64,000 bases of DNA, from NCBI GenBank assembly GCA_025464975.1, contig JAODMT010000009.1, positions 62,001-126,000 on the forward strand. Direction: 5' to 3'. Below, piece after piece: positions 1 through 9,173 of this stretch. A model generated the notes under the pieces. It was not told where the DNA came from. It ran no database searches and was given only the letters and a program-made list of their open reading frames with translations. The stretch is from Microbacteriaceae bacterium (GTDB taxonomy: Bacteria > Actinomycetota > Actinomycetes > Actinomycetales > Microbacteriaceae). The position numbers were made by a program, and so were the translations under genes. Every line of letters starts with the position of its first letter. Positions within the stretch are counted from its first letter, which is position 1.

Positions 1-104
1 GTGAGTAGCAGCGCTATCTCCTGAATCGGGGCGTGAAATCACGCGGCGAGAATGAGGGGGGCGTTCGTCACAACTCTATCAATAGATTGACAGCTCCCGG
101 ACCT

Positions 105-596
105 CTATCGGGGTTGGTCGGGCGCATCTGCCGAGTGTGATACGCCGTCTGGCGCAGGGTCAGAGCGGTCTCCGGGGAGCTCGACATCGCTCACGTAGGG
201 CAGGCGAGAACGGGCGATAACGACCACATCCACCACGAGGGTGCCGATCACCGCGACGACCACGGTGAGGAAGAGAACCTGCGTCTGGATCCACTGCTGG
301 TCCTTCAAGAGGACGATCAGGACGATGAAAATGATCAACTTGAGCAGCCACGCGCCCATGACGATTCCAAAGAACGCGACGCTCAACAGGTCGCCCTTCG
401 CCACCCGCGTGGCCAGCACGATGCTCGCCGCGGTGATCCCGAGAAAGACGACGGCCATCACCGTGCCGATGATGGCGCTCACGAGTCCGACGCTGCCGGC
501 GACGAGAAATCCAACTATTGAACCGACGATGGCGATGGCAATGGCAAGGATGCCGCCGTAGGCGAGGATCCGCTTGAGGATCGGGATGGCGCTCAT
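105..596 (-). CDS. AtpI-like four-helix membrane protein
   Basis: Protein of 163 aa with four hydrophobic segments (about residues 10-32, 38-62, 72-96 and 105-128) and a polar acidic tail. Its ATG overlaps the stop of the upstream wecA-like gene by 4 nt (ATGA), so the two are translationally coupled. It is the last gene before the left window edge and reads leftward. In Microbacteriaceae this position is normally just upstream of atpB, where an AtpI-like protein thought to help assemble the F1Fo c-ring is found. The assignment rests on topology, size and neighbours rather than on a catalytic motif. A generic DUF membrane protein is the alternative. Confidence 0.65.
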   Translation of the reverse strand: MSAIPILKRILAYGGILAIAIAIVGSIVGFLVAGSVGLVSAIIGTVMAVVFLGITAASIVLATRVAKGDLLSVAFFGIVMGAWLLKLIIFIVLIVLLKDQQWIQTQVLFLTVVVAVIGTLVVDVVVIARSRLPYVSDVELPGDRSDPAPDGVSHSADAPDQPR

Positions 597-1876
597 GTTG
601 CTTCCTTCTTGGTCAGTGCGTCGATCGCCGCGCGCTTGGCCGCGTCGATCTCGGCCCGCGCCGGCTCGGTCTCGGGCTGAGCCTGATCGTTCGCGGCTGC
701 GTCGAGCGGATCGAAGCGTGACGCGTTGGCGCCCGCCGCGGCATCCGGACTCGCCGACTGCACGGCGGCCTCCACAGCCTTGCGTCTGGTGAGCGGCGCG
801 AGCGTGAACGCCGTGCAGATCACGAGGCCGACGGCGACGAAGGTGACGGCCCAGACCGCGTCGAAGAAGAGGAACAGCAGGCAGCCCACCGAGACGACCA
901 TGGTCCAGGAGTAGAAGATAAGCACCGCGTGCACGTCGGAGTGCCCCATGTCGAGCAAACGGTGGTGAAGGTGCTTGCGGTCCGCGGAGAACGGCGACTT
1001 GCCGGCGCGCAACCGGCGGAACACGGCGAGCCCGAAGTCGAGAAGCGGAATGACGAGAATCGCGAGCGGCAACAGGATCGGGATGAACGCGGGAATGTAC
1101 TGCTTGGCGAACGGCAGGGCGGCGAGATCGACCTGCCCGGTTACCGAGATGGCCGACGTCGCCATCATGAGACCGACAAACAGCGCACCGGCGTCGCCCA
1201 TGAACAGTTTGGCCGGGTGCCAGTTGAGTGGAAGGAAGCCGACGCAGGCTCCGATCAACACCGCGGAAATGAGCAGCGAGAGGTTGAAGTACTCGCTCGC
1301 GGCGATGCGCGAGACGAGGGTGTAGCTGTAAATGAAGAACGCGCCGTTCGCGATGATCGCGACCCCAGAGACGAGACCGTCGAGACCGTCGATGAAGTTG
1401 ATCGCGTTCATCACGAGCACTATCGCGAGCACCGTGATCACGAGGCCGCTGTAGGAGGAGAGCAGGATGATTCCGCCGACGATCGGCAGACTAGTGAGCT
1501 GCACCCCCTGCCAGGCGAGCAGCCCGGCGGCAATGATCTGGCCGGCCAGTTTGGTCACCCAGTCGAGGTCCCAGATGTCGTCGGCCACACCGATCAGCAC
1601 GATGATCAACGCGGACCCGAGGATGGCGAATATCGGACCGGGTTTCGCGAAAATGAGGTGGAACTGCGGAAGCTGCGAGGCGACGATGAAGGCAGCAAGA
1701 ACGCCGATGAACATGGCGATTCCCCCGAGCCGCGGGGTGGGTCGCTTGTGAACGTCGCGTTCCCGGATGGCCGGATACAGCCGATACTTCATGCCGAGCC
1801 TGGCGATCACCATGGAGAGCACGTAGGTCACCACCGCTGAGAGGGCCCCGGCCGCTACATAGATGAGCAGTCTCAC
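593..1876 (-). CDS. Undecaprenyl-phosphate N-acetylglucosaminyl 1-phosphate transferase (WecA/MraY family)
   Basis: A 427-aa polytopic membrane enzyme predicted to move a sugar 1-phosphate (probably GlcNAc-1-P) from a UDP-sugar to the undecaprenyl carrier, the first step of teichoic-acid-like or polysaccharide assembly. Family signatures are present: DDIWDLD after the fourth helix, NAINFIDGLDGL in the centre, and the late histidine motif KHLHHRLLDMGH. An Ala/Glu-rich cytosolic tail of about 70 aa follows the last helix. The GTG start at 1876 is chosen because it gives a normal N-terminal helix (VRLLIYVAAGAL) and overlaps the sua5 stop as GTGA; the longer upstream reading is out-of-frame sua5 sequence. 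The acceptor sugar cannot be read from sequence. Confidence 0.88.
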   Translation of the reverse strand: MRLLIYVAAGALSAVVTYVLSMVIARLGMKYRLYPAIRERDVHKRPTPRLGGIAMFIGVLAAFIVASQLPQFHLIFAKPGPIFAILGSALIIVLIGVADDIWDLDWVTKLAGQIIAAGLLAWQGVQLTSLPIVGGIILLSSYSGLVITVLAIVLVMNAINFIDGLDGLVSGVAIIANGAFFIYSYTLVSRIAASEYFNLSLLISAVLIGACVGFLPLNWHPAKLFMGDAGALFVGLMMATSAISVTGQVDLAALPFAKQYIPAFIPILLPLAILVIPLLDFGLAVFRRLRAGKSPFSADRKHLHHRLLDMGHSDVHAVLIFYSWTMVVSVGCLLFLFFDAVWAVTFVAVGLVICTAFTLAPLTRRKAVEAAVQSASPDAAAGANASRFDPLDAAANDQAQPETEPARAEIDAAKRAAIDALTKKEAT

Positions 1877-2583
1877 GAGGGCGACTCCGCGGTGCGCTCC
1901 GTTGCGAACGTCGCGAGCACCGATTCGATTTCCCGGTCGGTAATGACCCCGTGCCGCACGATCCGCAGCTCGCCGCCCTCGTGCAGCAGTCCCGTGGCGT
2001 CGACGATCGTTGAGCCGAGTCCGGCGTCGGTGTCGTAGCCCTCCCCCGACCTTCCGGCGTCGAGGTAGATCTCCACGCTGTCTCCGAGCATCGCCTCGGC
2101 CTCGGCAACGGTTCGAGCGGCCGGCTCCCCGGTGAGGTTCGCGGAGGACACGGCGAGGGGGCCGGTCTCGGAGAGCAACTCGAGCGCGATCCGGTTGTTC
2201 GGCATCCGGAGGGCGACGGTGCCACCAGTCTCGCCTAGGTCCCACTTGAGCGACTCCCGTGCCGGGAGAATCACGGTGAGCCCGCCCGGCCAGAACGCCG
2301 CGACGAGCGCACGCACCTCCGGCGGGACCTCCTCGACGAGGGCGTCAAGGGTCGGGATCCCCGGCACGAGAACGGGCGGCGGCGACTGCCTGGTGCGCCC
2401 CTTCGCGTCGAGGAGGCGCTGAACGGCATCGGGGGTGAAGGCATCCGCGGCCAGTCCGTAGACCGTGTCGGTCGGCAGCACAACGAGCTCCCCACGCCCG
2501 ATGGCGGCTCGCGCGAGCCGCATCCCGGTGAGGAGCTCAGCCTGCTCGGAGCAGTCATAGATCGTCGCCATATCGGTAGACAT
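1873..2583 (-). CDS. L-threonylcarbamoyladenylate synthase (Sua5/YciO/YrdC family)
   Basis: Makes threonylcarbamoyl-AMP from threonine, bicarbonate and ATP for the t6A37 modification of ANN-decoding tRNAs. About 236 aa, the length of the single-domain bacterial form. Visible motifs are LPTDTVYGLAADAF near residue 45, KGRTRQSPP (substrate-binding basic residues) and SSANLTGEPAA in the second half. ATG 2583 is preferred; a second ATG lies at 2571, and neither has a strong ribosome site. It heads the leftward group with the wecA-like and atpI-like genes (4-nt overlaps) and is separated from its usual upstream neighbour prmC by a plus-strand trio. Confidence 0.9.
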   Translation of the reverse strand: MSTDMATIYDCSEQAELLTGMRLARAAIGRGELVVLPTDTVYGLAADAFTPDAVQRLLDAKGRTRQSPPPVLVPGIPTLDALVEEVPPEVRALVAAFWPGGLTVILPARESLKWDLGETGGTVALRMPNNRIALELLSETGPLAVSSANLTGEPAARTVAEAEAMLGDSVEIYLDAGRSGEGYDTDAGLGSTIVDATGLLHEGGELRIVRHGVITDREIESVLATFATERTAESPS

Positions 2584-2663
2584 CCTACTTTGAGGTGACT
2601 GGCAGCCTCGGTGCACGCTCCCTCGGCACGCCTTGGGATAATCGATTGACGTCAAGGAGCTAG

Positions 2664-3293
2664 ATGGACCTGTACCTATTCGATTTCGACAAGACGCTCT
2701 ATGCGTACGACTTTCGCAAGCGGCTCCCCGCCCTCAGCGAGATCTCCGGAGTAAGCCAATACCATCTGGCCAAGAGCTGGTGGGCCGGCGGATTTGAGAC
2801 CCGCGCTGAGAATGGCGAGTGGCCGACATCCGCGGAGTACCTCGCCGAATTCGTCCGGGTCACCGGCGCGAACCTCAGCCTCGCCGAGTGGCAGCACGCG
2901 AGGTCGCTCGCGAGCACCCGCATCCCGGCGAGCGTCGCCGCTCTCGAACGGGCCTCGACCCTCGGTACGGTTTCGGTGCTCTCCAACAATCCGTCGCCCT
3001 TTGCCGAGTCGCTGCCGGTGCTCGCACCGGACGTGACCTCGATCGTCGGCGAGAACACGCTGGTCAGCTGCCAACTGGGCGTTCGGAAGCCGAACCCGAT
3101 CGCATTCCAGCGTGCCCTTGAGCATTTCGGTGCGCGGGCCGAGGACACCTTCTTCGCCGACGACTCGGCGAGCAACGTCTCGGGGGCGATTTCCCTCGGC
3201 ATCCATGGCCACCAGCTCACCTATGTCGACGGTGTGCCGCAGACCGATGCTCTTGACGAAGCGATTACGCGATTCGCTGACCGGAACGCCTGA
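2664..3293 (+). CDS. HAD-family hydrolase, paralogue 1
   Basis: A 209-aa haloacid-dehalogenase-fold phosphatase-like protein. Motif I is DFDKT at residues 7-11 (nucleophile D7, acid/base D9), motif II is the SNN after the central strand, the motif III lysine lies in GVRKPNP, and motif IV is FFADDSASN. The cap is a small helical insertion of about residues 17-80 containing an SWW motif. It starts 80 bp from divergent sua5 and ends in a TGATG overlap with the next gene, a clear paralogue. The substrate is unknown; small phosphorylated metabolites are typical of the subfamily (pyrimidine 5'-nucleotidase-like). Confidence 0.82.
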   Translation: MDLYLFDFDKTLYAYDFRKRLPALSEISGVSQYHLAKSWWAGGFETRAENGEWPTSAEYLAEFVRVTGANLSLAEWQHARSLASTRIPASVAALERASTLGTVSVLSNNPSPFAESLPVLAPDVTSIVGENTLVSCQLGVRKPNPIAFQRALEHFGARAEDTFFADDSASNVSGAISLGIHGHQLTYVDGVPQTDALDEAITRFADRNA

Positions 3294-3922
3294 TGCTCCT
3301 CTTCATCTTCGACATGGATGAGGTGCTCTACGGCTACAACTGGCGCACCCGAATGGCGGGGATGACGGAATTGACCGGCCTGTCGCTCGAGCAGTTGCGG
3401 GAGAGGTGGTGGCACGCCGACGGGGAACTCGCGGCGGAAGCCGGCGGTTTCCCGACCGCGGACGCCTACCTCAAGGCGTTCAACGATGCGATCGGCGTCG
3501 AGGTGGCCGAGGCCGACTGGGTTCGGGTGCGCGGTTCGGCCATGGAGCCGTGGCGCGACTCGATTGCGGCGGTAGAGCGCGCCGCCGAGATCGGCCGGGT
3601 GACTCTGCTCACCAACAACGGCCCACTCACCGGAAAGCACCTGCCGCGGATCGCCCCCGACCTGGTGCCGCTGTTCGGCGATCACCTGTTCACCTCATCG
3701 GACTATGGCGCGCGCAAACCCGATCCGAACGTTTTCCTTGCCGTCCTCGACCGCTACGGTGTTGAACCAGAGGACGCGTTCTTCACCGACGACATGCGGG
3801 ACAACATCGCCGGGGCCAGAAGCGTCGGCATCACCGCTCATCACTTCACCACCCCGTCCGCGCTTTTCGAGGCGATCGAATCGTTCGCCGCCGAGCGCGG
3901 CATTACACAGGGAGCAGGCTGA
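3293..3922 (+). CDS. HAD-family hydrolase, paralogue 2
   Basis: Also 209 aa and alignable with the preceding gene along its length: IFDMDEVLYGYNWRTRMAGM matches the DFDKTLYAYDFRKRLPAL region, followed by RWW, TNNGPLT, GARKPDPNVF and FFTDDMRDNIAGA. Catalytic Asp (DMD) and the motif III Lys are kept, but the motif I Thr is replaced by Val (DMDEV). Translation is coupled to paralogue 1 by a 1-nt TGATG overlap. Two side-by-side copies of similar enzymes suggest a tandem duplication with divergence in specificity. Confidence 0.82.
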   Translation: MLLFIFDMDEVLYGYNWRTRMAGMTELTGLSLEQLRERWWHADGELAAEAGGFPTADAYLKAFNDAIGVEVAEADWVRVRGSAMEPWRDSIAAVERAAEIGRVTLLTNNGPLTGKHLPRIAPDLVPLFGDHLFTSSDYGARKPDPNVFLAVLDRYGVEPEDAFFTDDMRDNIAGARSVGITAHHFTTPSALFEAIESFAAERGITQGAG

Positions 3923-3923
3923 C

Positions 3924-4559
3924 ATGCTCGATCAGGTAGTGCTCGATGAGCTGTGGATGTTTGACGAGCCGGCCGCCTCCGAGGCCCGCTTTCGGGTCGA
4001 GCTGGAAAGCGGTGGCCCGTGGGATGAAACGGAACGCCAGGAGCTGACGACTCAACTCGCGCGCGCCATCGGGCTGCAGGGCAAGTTCGACGAAGCCGCT
4101 TCCCTGCTCCTCGCCATCCCTGATGATGCCGCACCCGTCGTCGGCGTGCGCGTTTTGCTCGAATCGGGGCGAATAATGGTGGACTCCGGTCATCCGGATG
4201 TCGCGGCGCAACTCTTTCGCAAGGCCGCGGAGGCCTCCACTCTGATCGGTGCCGAGTTCCTCTGCATCGACGCGCTGCACATGCTCGCCATCGTGGACTC
4301 CCCGCGCACGGAGGACTGGACCGAGCAGGCCGTGGAGTTGGCCGAGGCCTCCTCGAACGATCGCACGCGACGCTGGCTCGTGACGCTGCACAGCAACCTC
4401 GGGTGGAGTCGGATCGAGGGAGGCGACGCCGAGGCGGCACTCACCGAGTTCGTTGAGGCGGCGAGGTGGGCGGAACTGGTCGGGACCGATGAGGAACGAC
4501 AGTGGACCCTCGAGGCAATCGACGAATGTACCGCGGCGATCGCGGCATCGTCCGACTGA
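3924..4559 (+). CDS. Tetratricopeptide-like helical protein, function unknown
   Basis: A 211-aa soluble acidic protein starting 1 nt after the second HAD stop. It is almost entirely helical, with alternating Ala/Leu-rich helices (for example LARAIGLQGKFDEAASLLLA, LESGRIMVDSGHPDVAAQLF, LHSNLGWSRIEGGDAEAALTEF) carrying the G/A-Y/F-A spacing of TPR hairpins. Some three to four repeats fit. Context suggests it works with the two HAD proteins in one operon, perhaps as a scaffold. No enzyme motif is seen. Confidence 0.65.
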   Translation: MLDQVVLDELWMFDEPAASEARFRVELESGGPWDETERQELTTQLARAIGLQGKFDEAASLLLAIPDDAAPVVGVRVLLESGRIMVDSGHPDVAAQLFRKAAEASTLIGAEFLCIDALHMLAIVDSPRTEDWTEQAVELAEASSNDRTRRWLVTLHSNLGWSRIEGGDAEAALTEFVEAARWAELVGTDEERQWTLEAIDECTAAIAASSD

Positions 4560-4560
4560 C

Positions 4561-4740
4561 CGGCTGCCTCCGCTGGTCGACTAGCGAGCGCAGGCCTCCG
4601 CTGGTCGAGTAGCGAGCGCAGCGAGCGTATCGAGACGCCCCATCCCCCAACTGGTCTCGATACGGGCGCTGAGCGCCCTACTCGACCCACGGGTTCGGGT
4701 GCTGAGCGCCCTACTCGACCCACGGGTTCGGGTACGGGTC
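4561..4740. repeat. Cluster of palindromic and direct intergenic repeats
   Basis: The gap between the plus-strand trio and convergent prmC is built of repeats. A unit beginning CCGCTGGTCGA with TAGCGAGCG occurs twice (near 4568 and 4596). Its left arm GGTCGAGTAGCGAGCG...GTATCGAGAC is answered by the inverted arm GGTCTCGATAC...CCTACTCGACC near 4661-4696. A 34-bp unit ending in CCCACGGGTTCGGGT is then repeated head to tail (about 4668-4701 and 4702-4735). The RNA would fold strongly and could terminate transcription from both sides. Such GGTCGAGTAGCGAGCG sequences are, to my recollection, a dispersed repeat class in Microbacteriaceae genomes. Confidence 0.8.
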
Positions 4741-5608
4741 AGCGCAGGGCGGTCGTCGCGCGGTCGCGTCCGAGGAAGTCCGGATGGGTCGCGATCGCGT
4801 GCCAGCCATCAGCGGCGAGCAGCGCGGCGATCTCCGCCGCCTGCAGCTCTCCGTGCTCGAGCACGAGAGTGCCGCCGGGATGCAGCAGCCGCCTGGCCGT
4901 CCGCGAGACCTGACGCACGACATCCAGCCCGTCCTCGCCGCCGTAGAGCGCGTGCGCCGGGTCGAACAGCCGCACCTCGGGATCGCGCGGGATCGCGCCG
5001 AGCGGAATGTAGGGCGGGTTGGAGATGACGACGGCAACGGTTCCGTCGAGTTCCGGCAGCGCGCGATCCAGGTCGATGAAGACTGCCGTCGCGTTGGTGG
5101 CGCCGCTCTCGCGGAAGTTCCGCTTCGTCCAGACGAACGCGTTCGGCGAGTTTTCGACCCCGAACACCCGCGCGTGCGGAACCTCGGTCGCCATGGCGAG
5201 GGCGATTGCGCCGCTCCCGGTGCCAAGGTCGATCCCGATCGGCTCCGGAGTCGCCGCATTGCGTAACGCGTCGATCGCAAACTGCGCGACCTGCTCGGTC
5301 TCCGGGCGCGGAACGAAGACGCCCGGCCCCACCGCGAGTTCGAGCGAACGGAACGGCGCACGGCCGGTGATGTGCTGAAGCGGCTCACGAGCGGCGCGAC
5401 GCGCGAACAGCGCGCTGATCGTGCCCAACTGTTCGGCGTCGATCGGCGAACGGGTGATGGCCTTCGCCTGCACCTGGCCACGATTCAGCCCGAGAACGTG
5501 CCCGATCAGCAGCTCGGCGTCAACGTCGGGCGACGGCACCCCGGCACGGGAGAGCAACTCGAGCCCCTGACTGAGAGCATCGGAGACTGTGGCGGGATTA
5601 CCGGTCAC
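4739..5608 (-). CDS. prmC: Peptide chain release factor N5-glutamine methyltransferase
   Basis: Methylates the glutamine of the GGQ motif of release factors using S-adenosylmethionine. The catalytic signature NPPYI is present (VVISNPPYIPLG), as is the SAM-binding GTGSGAIALAM (starting IGIDLGTGSG), after an N-terminal helical domain. About 289 aa from the GTG at 5608, 10 nt after the prfA stop; a longer frame to 5665 would overlap prfA. Placement directly after its substrate gene prfA is the standard arrangement. The 3' end runs into the intergenic repeat cluster. Confidence 0.92.
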   Translation of the reverse strand: MTGNPATVSDALSQGLELLSRAGVPSPDVDAELLIGHVLGLNRGQVQAKAITRSPIDAEQLGTISALFARRAAREPLQHITGRAPFRSLELAVGPGVFVPRPETEQVAQFAIDALRNAATPEPIGIDLGTGSGAIALAMATEVPHARVFGVENSPNAFVWTKRNFRESGATNATAVFIDLDRALPELDGTVAVVISNPPYIPLGAIPRDPEVRLFDPAHALYGGEDGLDVVRQVSRTARRLLHPGGTLVLEHGELQAAEIAALLAADGWHAIATHPDFLGRDRATTALR

Positions 5609-5618
5609 TGTCGGCGGG

Positions 5619-6704
5619 TCAGGCGGATTCCGGTTCGGAGAGCAGCGCCAGTCGCGCTTCCTCATCCGCCTCGATGTCGGACTGGATCACCGGCTCGAGC
5701 GCCCCGTTCATAACGGCGTCGAGGTTGTAGGCCTTGTAGCCCGTGCGGTGGTCGGCGATCCGGTTCTCCGGAAAGTTGTACGTGCGGATGCGCTCGGAGC
5801 GGTCCATGGTGCGGATCTGACTCTTGCGCACGACGGATGCCGCCGCGTCGATCTCCTCCTGCTGGCGCGCGAGAACGCGGGCACGCAACACGCGCATCCC
5901 GGCCTCACGGTTTTGCAGCTGACTCTTCTCGTTCTGCATGGCCACCACGATCCCCGTGGGGAGGTGGGTGATGCGCACGGCCGAGTCGGTCGTGTTCACC
6001 GACTGACCGCCGGGCCCGCTCGAGCGGTACACGTCGATCTTGAGATCGTTCTGGTTGATCTCGACCTCTTCCGGCTCATCCACCTCGGGAAAGACGAGCA
6101 CGCCGGCCGCCGAGGTGTGGATGCGTCCCTGCGACTCCGTCGCCGGGACCCGCTGCACGCGGTGCACCCCGCCCTCGTACTTGAGGTGAGCCCACACGCC
6201 CTCGGCCGGATCGGTGGAGTTGCCCTTGATCGCGAGCTGGACATCCTTGATGCCGCCGAGGTCGCTCGAGGTCTGCTCGATGATCTCGGTCTTCCACCTC
6301 TTGGACTCCGCGTAGTGCAGGTACATGCGAAGCAGATCTCCGGCGAAGAGCGCGGACTCTGCCCCGCCCTCCCCCATCTTGATCTCCATGATCACGTCGC
6401 GGCCGTCATTCTCGTCGCGAGGGATGAGCAGCCGGCGAAGCCGCTCCTCCATCACGTCGAGCTCGGCCTTGATGCCCGGAAGTTCCTCGGCAAAGGAGGC
6501 ATCCTCCTCGGCCATCTCCGTCGCGGCCTCGAAGTCATCGGTCAGCTTGAGCCAACGATGGTAGGCGTCGACGATTCGGCTGAGTTCGGCGTAGCGCCGA
6601 TTGACCTTCTTTGACTTGGCCGGGTTGGAGTGAAGCTCCGGATCAGCAAGCTGCTCCTGAAGTTCCTCATGCTCGGCCAGCAAAGTCTTCACTGACTCGA
6701 ACAT
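5619..6704 (-). CDS. prfA: Peptide chain release factor 1
   Basis: Recognises UAA and UAG stop codons and triggers peptidyl-tRNA hydrolysis. The 361-aa length is typical. The catalytic GGQ lies in [20 protein letters not shown], and the codon-recognition tripeptide is PAT (in [11 protein letters not shown]), the RF1 type rather than the SPF type of RF2. It lies 5 nt downstream of rho and just upstream of prmC, whose product modifies this GGQ. Confidence 0.95.
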   Translation of the reverse strand: MFESVKTLLAEHEELQEQLADPELHSNPAKSKKVNRRYAELSRIVDAYHRWLKLTDDFEAATEMAEEDASFAEELPGIKAELDVMEERLRRLLIPRDENDGRDVIMEIKMGEGGAESALFAGDLLRMYLHYAESKRWKTEIIEQTSSDLGGIKDVQLAIKGNSTDPAEGVWAHLKYEGGVHRVQRVPATESQGRIHTSAAGVLVFPEVDEPEEVEINQNDLKIDVYRSSGPGGQSVNTTDSAVRITHLPTGIVVAMQNEKSQLQNREAGMRVLRARVLARQQEEIDAAASVVRKSQIRTMDRSERIRTYNFPENRIADHRTGYKAYNLDAVMNGALEPVIQSDIEADEEARLALLSEPESA

Positions 6705-6708
6705 GCAG

Positions 6709-9003
6709 TTAGTCCTCTTTAGACCCGGCTGATCCCGGAAGAGACTTCTGGATCTTCATGAGGAACTCGACGTTGCTCGAGGTGTCCTTGAGCTGCGTGA
6801 GCACGAGTTCGAGGGCCTGTTGGGTCTCGAGGCCCGCGAGCGCGCGGCGCAACTTCCAGTTGATCTTCGTCTCGTCGACACCCATGAGCATCTCTTCGCG
6901 ACGGGTTCCAGAGGCGTTGACATCGACGGCGGGGAAGATGCGCTTGTCGGCCAGCTGGCGCGACAGTCGAAGCTCCATGTTTCCGGTGCCCTTGAACTCC
7001 TCGAAGATGACCTCGTCCATCTTGGACCCGGTCTCAACCAGCGCGGTGGCGAGGATCGTGAGGGATCCGCCATCCTCGATGTTGCGAGCGGCTCCGAAGA
7101 ATCGCTTCGGCGGGTACAGGGCCGACGAATCGACGCCGCCGGAGAGGATGCGTCCGGATGCCGGCGCCGCGAGGTTGTACGCGCGGCCGAGCCGGGTGAT
7201 CGAGTCGAGGAGCACCACGACATCGTGACCGAGTTCGACGAGACGCTTCGCGCGCTCGATTGCGAGCTCGGCGACCGTGGTGTGGTCCTCGGCCGGACGG
7301 TCGAAGGTGGAGGCGATGACCTCACCCTTCACCGTCCGCTGCATGTCGGTGACCTCTTCCGGACGCTCATCGACAAGAACGACCATGAGGTGAACCTCTG
7401 GGTTGTTCTTGGCGATCGCGTTCGCGATGGCCTGGAGCACGAGCGTCTTGCCGGCCTTCGGGGGCGAGACGATGAGGCCGCGCTGTCCCTTTCCGATCGG
7501 CGAGACGAGGTCGATGATGCGGGTGGTGAGCTTGCCCGTCTCGGTCTCGAGACGCAAGCGCTCCGAGGGGTAGAGCGGGGTCAGCTTGCCGAATTCGACT
7601 CGCTCGGCCGCCTGGTCGATCGGCAGTCCGTTGATCGAGTCGATCTTGACGATCGCGTTGTACTTCTGACGACCGCTGTTGTCGTTTTCGCGCGGCTGGC
7701 GGATGGCACCGACGACGGCGTCACCCTTGCGCAGGTTGTACTTCTTGACCTGTCCGAGGGAGACGTAGACGTCGTTGTTTCCCGGGAGGTATCCGCTCGT
7801 ACGAACGAAGGCGTAGTTGTCGAGAACGTCGAGGATTCCGGCGACCGGGATGAGCACGTCATCCTCGGTGATCTCGGGCTCGAAGTCGTCGTTGTTGCCG
7901 GGTCCACGACGCTTGCGGTCGCGGTAGCGATTGCGTCCGCCGCGGTCCTCGTCGTCCTGCTGGCGATCGTTGCCGCCCTGATTGCGGTCGAGTTGCTGGC
8001 GATCAAGCTGCTGACGATCATTGCCGCCCTGCTGGCGATCCAGCTGCTGACGATCATTGCCGCCCTGCTGACGGCCGCCCTGCTGACGTCCATTACCCTG
8101 CTCGCGGTCGTTCTGGTTGCGGTTGTTCCGGCCGCCGCGCTGACCATCGCCCTGCTCGGCGTTCTGAGCCTGCCCGTTCTGGGCCTGCGCGTTTTGCCCC
8201 TGAGCGTTCTGTGCCCCGGCCTGGTCACCGCGGGCGGCGTCGCCCTGCTGGCGGTCACCGCGGTTGCGGTTGCGGTTGCGTGAGTTGCGGGTCGGCTGTT
8301 GCGGTTCATCCGCCTGCGGCTCGGACTCCTGGGCGGGAACGAGCTCGGTTGCGTCGGTGCCCTGTGCCTCGGTGCTCTGTGTGTCGGTGCTCTGTGCGTC
8401 GGTGCTCTGTGCGTCGGCAAGGGCGACCGCCTCGGCCTCCTGACCGGGGATGCGGTCGAGGCCGGTTGCTGCACTGCCGCCGTCGGCCTGAGCGGCGCGC
8501 TCGGCCTCCTGACCGGGGACCAGGTCTATTCCACCCTTTGCGCCGTTGGCGTGACGGGTTACCGACTTCGGCGCCGCCTTCGCCTTGGCGACCCGCTCAC
8601 GGGTCGACTCGATCACGGGAGCCTCGGCGGCTCCGGCGTCGACGATCGAGGTGCTGGCGCGTCGGGAGGCGCGCTTCTTCGCGACTGGCGCGGCGGCCGA
8701 CTCTGTCGTCTGCTCCGCTGCCTGCTCTGGCGCGGGCTGCTCCGGCGCTGCCTGCTCTGGCGCTACCTGCTCTTGGGCGACTGGGGCCTCCGGCGCCGGG
8801 GCGTCCACCACGAGGGTGTCCGCTAAGTCGGGGGTTGCTGTGTTGCTCTGGATTTCGGATATTGCGTCCACTAGTTCTCCTTTACGAAGTTTGGACGCGC
8901 CACTGAGGCCAAGCTCGGCGGCCAGAGCGTGAAGCTCGGGAAGTCGAAGTTTGGCGAGGGCGCTTGGGTCCTGCTGAATTGCACGGACAGTGAGGTTAGT
9001 CAC
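6709..9003 (-). CDS. rho: Transcription termination factor Rho with long disordered N-terminal insert
   Basis: Hexameric RNA-dependent ATPase that ends transcription. At 764 aa it is far longer than the 419 aa of the enterobacterial protein. After an N-terminal helical domain ([17 protein letters not shown]) comes a region of about residues 50-360 rich in Ala/Glu and then in Gln/Asn/Arg/Gly, with tandem [12 protein letters not shown]-type units. The conserved core follows: RNA-binding OB fold, Walker [11 protein letters not shown], Walker [16 protein letters not shown] and the Q-loop/R-loop regions. Long inserts are characteristic of actinobacterial Rho and are thought to bind RNA. Expression is from a 170-bp leader with a palindrome. 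Confidence 0.95.
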   Translation of the reverse strand: MTNLTVRAIQQDPSALAKLRLPELHALAAELGLSGASKLRKGELVDAISEIQSNTATPDLADTLVVDAPAPEAPVAQEQVAPEQAAPEQPAPEQAAEQTTESAAAPVAKKRASRRASTSIVDAGAAEAPVIESTRERVAKAKAAPKSVTRHANGAKGGIDLVPGQEAERAAQADGGSAATGLDRIPGQEAEAVALADAQSTDAQSTDTQSTEAQGTDATELVPAQESEPQADEPQQPTRNSRNRNRNRGDRQQGDAARGDQAGAQNAQGQNAQAQNGQAQNAEQGDGQRGGRNNRNQNDREQGNGRQQGGRQQGGNDRQQLDRQQGGNDRQQLDRQQLDRNQGGNDRQQDDEDRGGRNRYRDRKRRGPGNNDDFEPEITEDDVLIPVAGILDVLDNYAFVRTSGYLPGNNDVYVSLGQVKKYNLRKGDAVVGAIRQPRENDNSGRQKYNAIVKIDSINGLPIDQAAERVEFGKLTPLYPSERLRLETETGKLTTRIIDLVSPIGKGQRGLIVSPPKAGKTLVLQAIANAIAKNNPEVHLMVVLVDERPEEVTDMQRTVKGEVIASTFDRPAEDHTTVAELAIERAKRLVELGHDVVVLLDSITRLGRAYNLAAPASGRILSGGVDSSALYPPKRFFGAARNIEDGGSLTILATALVETGSKMDEVIFEEFKGTGNMELRLSRQLADKRIFPAVDVNASGTRREEMLMGVDETKINWKLRRALAGLETQQALELVLTQLKDTSSNVEFLMKIQKSLPGSAGSKED

Positions 9004-9033
9004 TAAGAGGGTTCCTTTCCCCTCGCAAGATCC

Positions 9034-9048
9034 GTACCTGACAGGTAC
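9034..9048. promoter_or_regulatory. Palindrome in the rho leader
   Basis: A perfect 15-bp odd palindrome, GTACCTG-A-CAGGTAC, centred about 37 bp upstream of the rho ATG. As RNA it can form a 5-bp stem with a TGACA loop; as DNA it could be a binding site. rho is autoregulated in other bacteria through its leader, so a role in attenuation is plausible. Function is inferred only from position. Confidence 0.35.
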
Positions 9049-9173
9049 AGCTGTGGCTTGCGGGAGAGCTTGTCGTTCGGCGCTATAACCTTCGATTGTG
9101 CAGTCAATTGCGGCTGCATCGTGGGAAAGCGTTGAGGCGATTGCTGGTGATGATGCGTGCCCGGGGCTTCGGA

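Noticed and set aside
6820-8283. A 487-codon frame antisense to rho
   Set aside because: Its Val/Leu/Ala-rich C-terminal run comes from the Rho repeat codons read backwards; rho itself is unambiguous.
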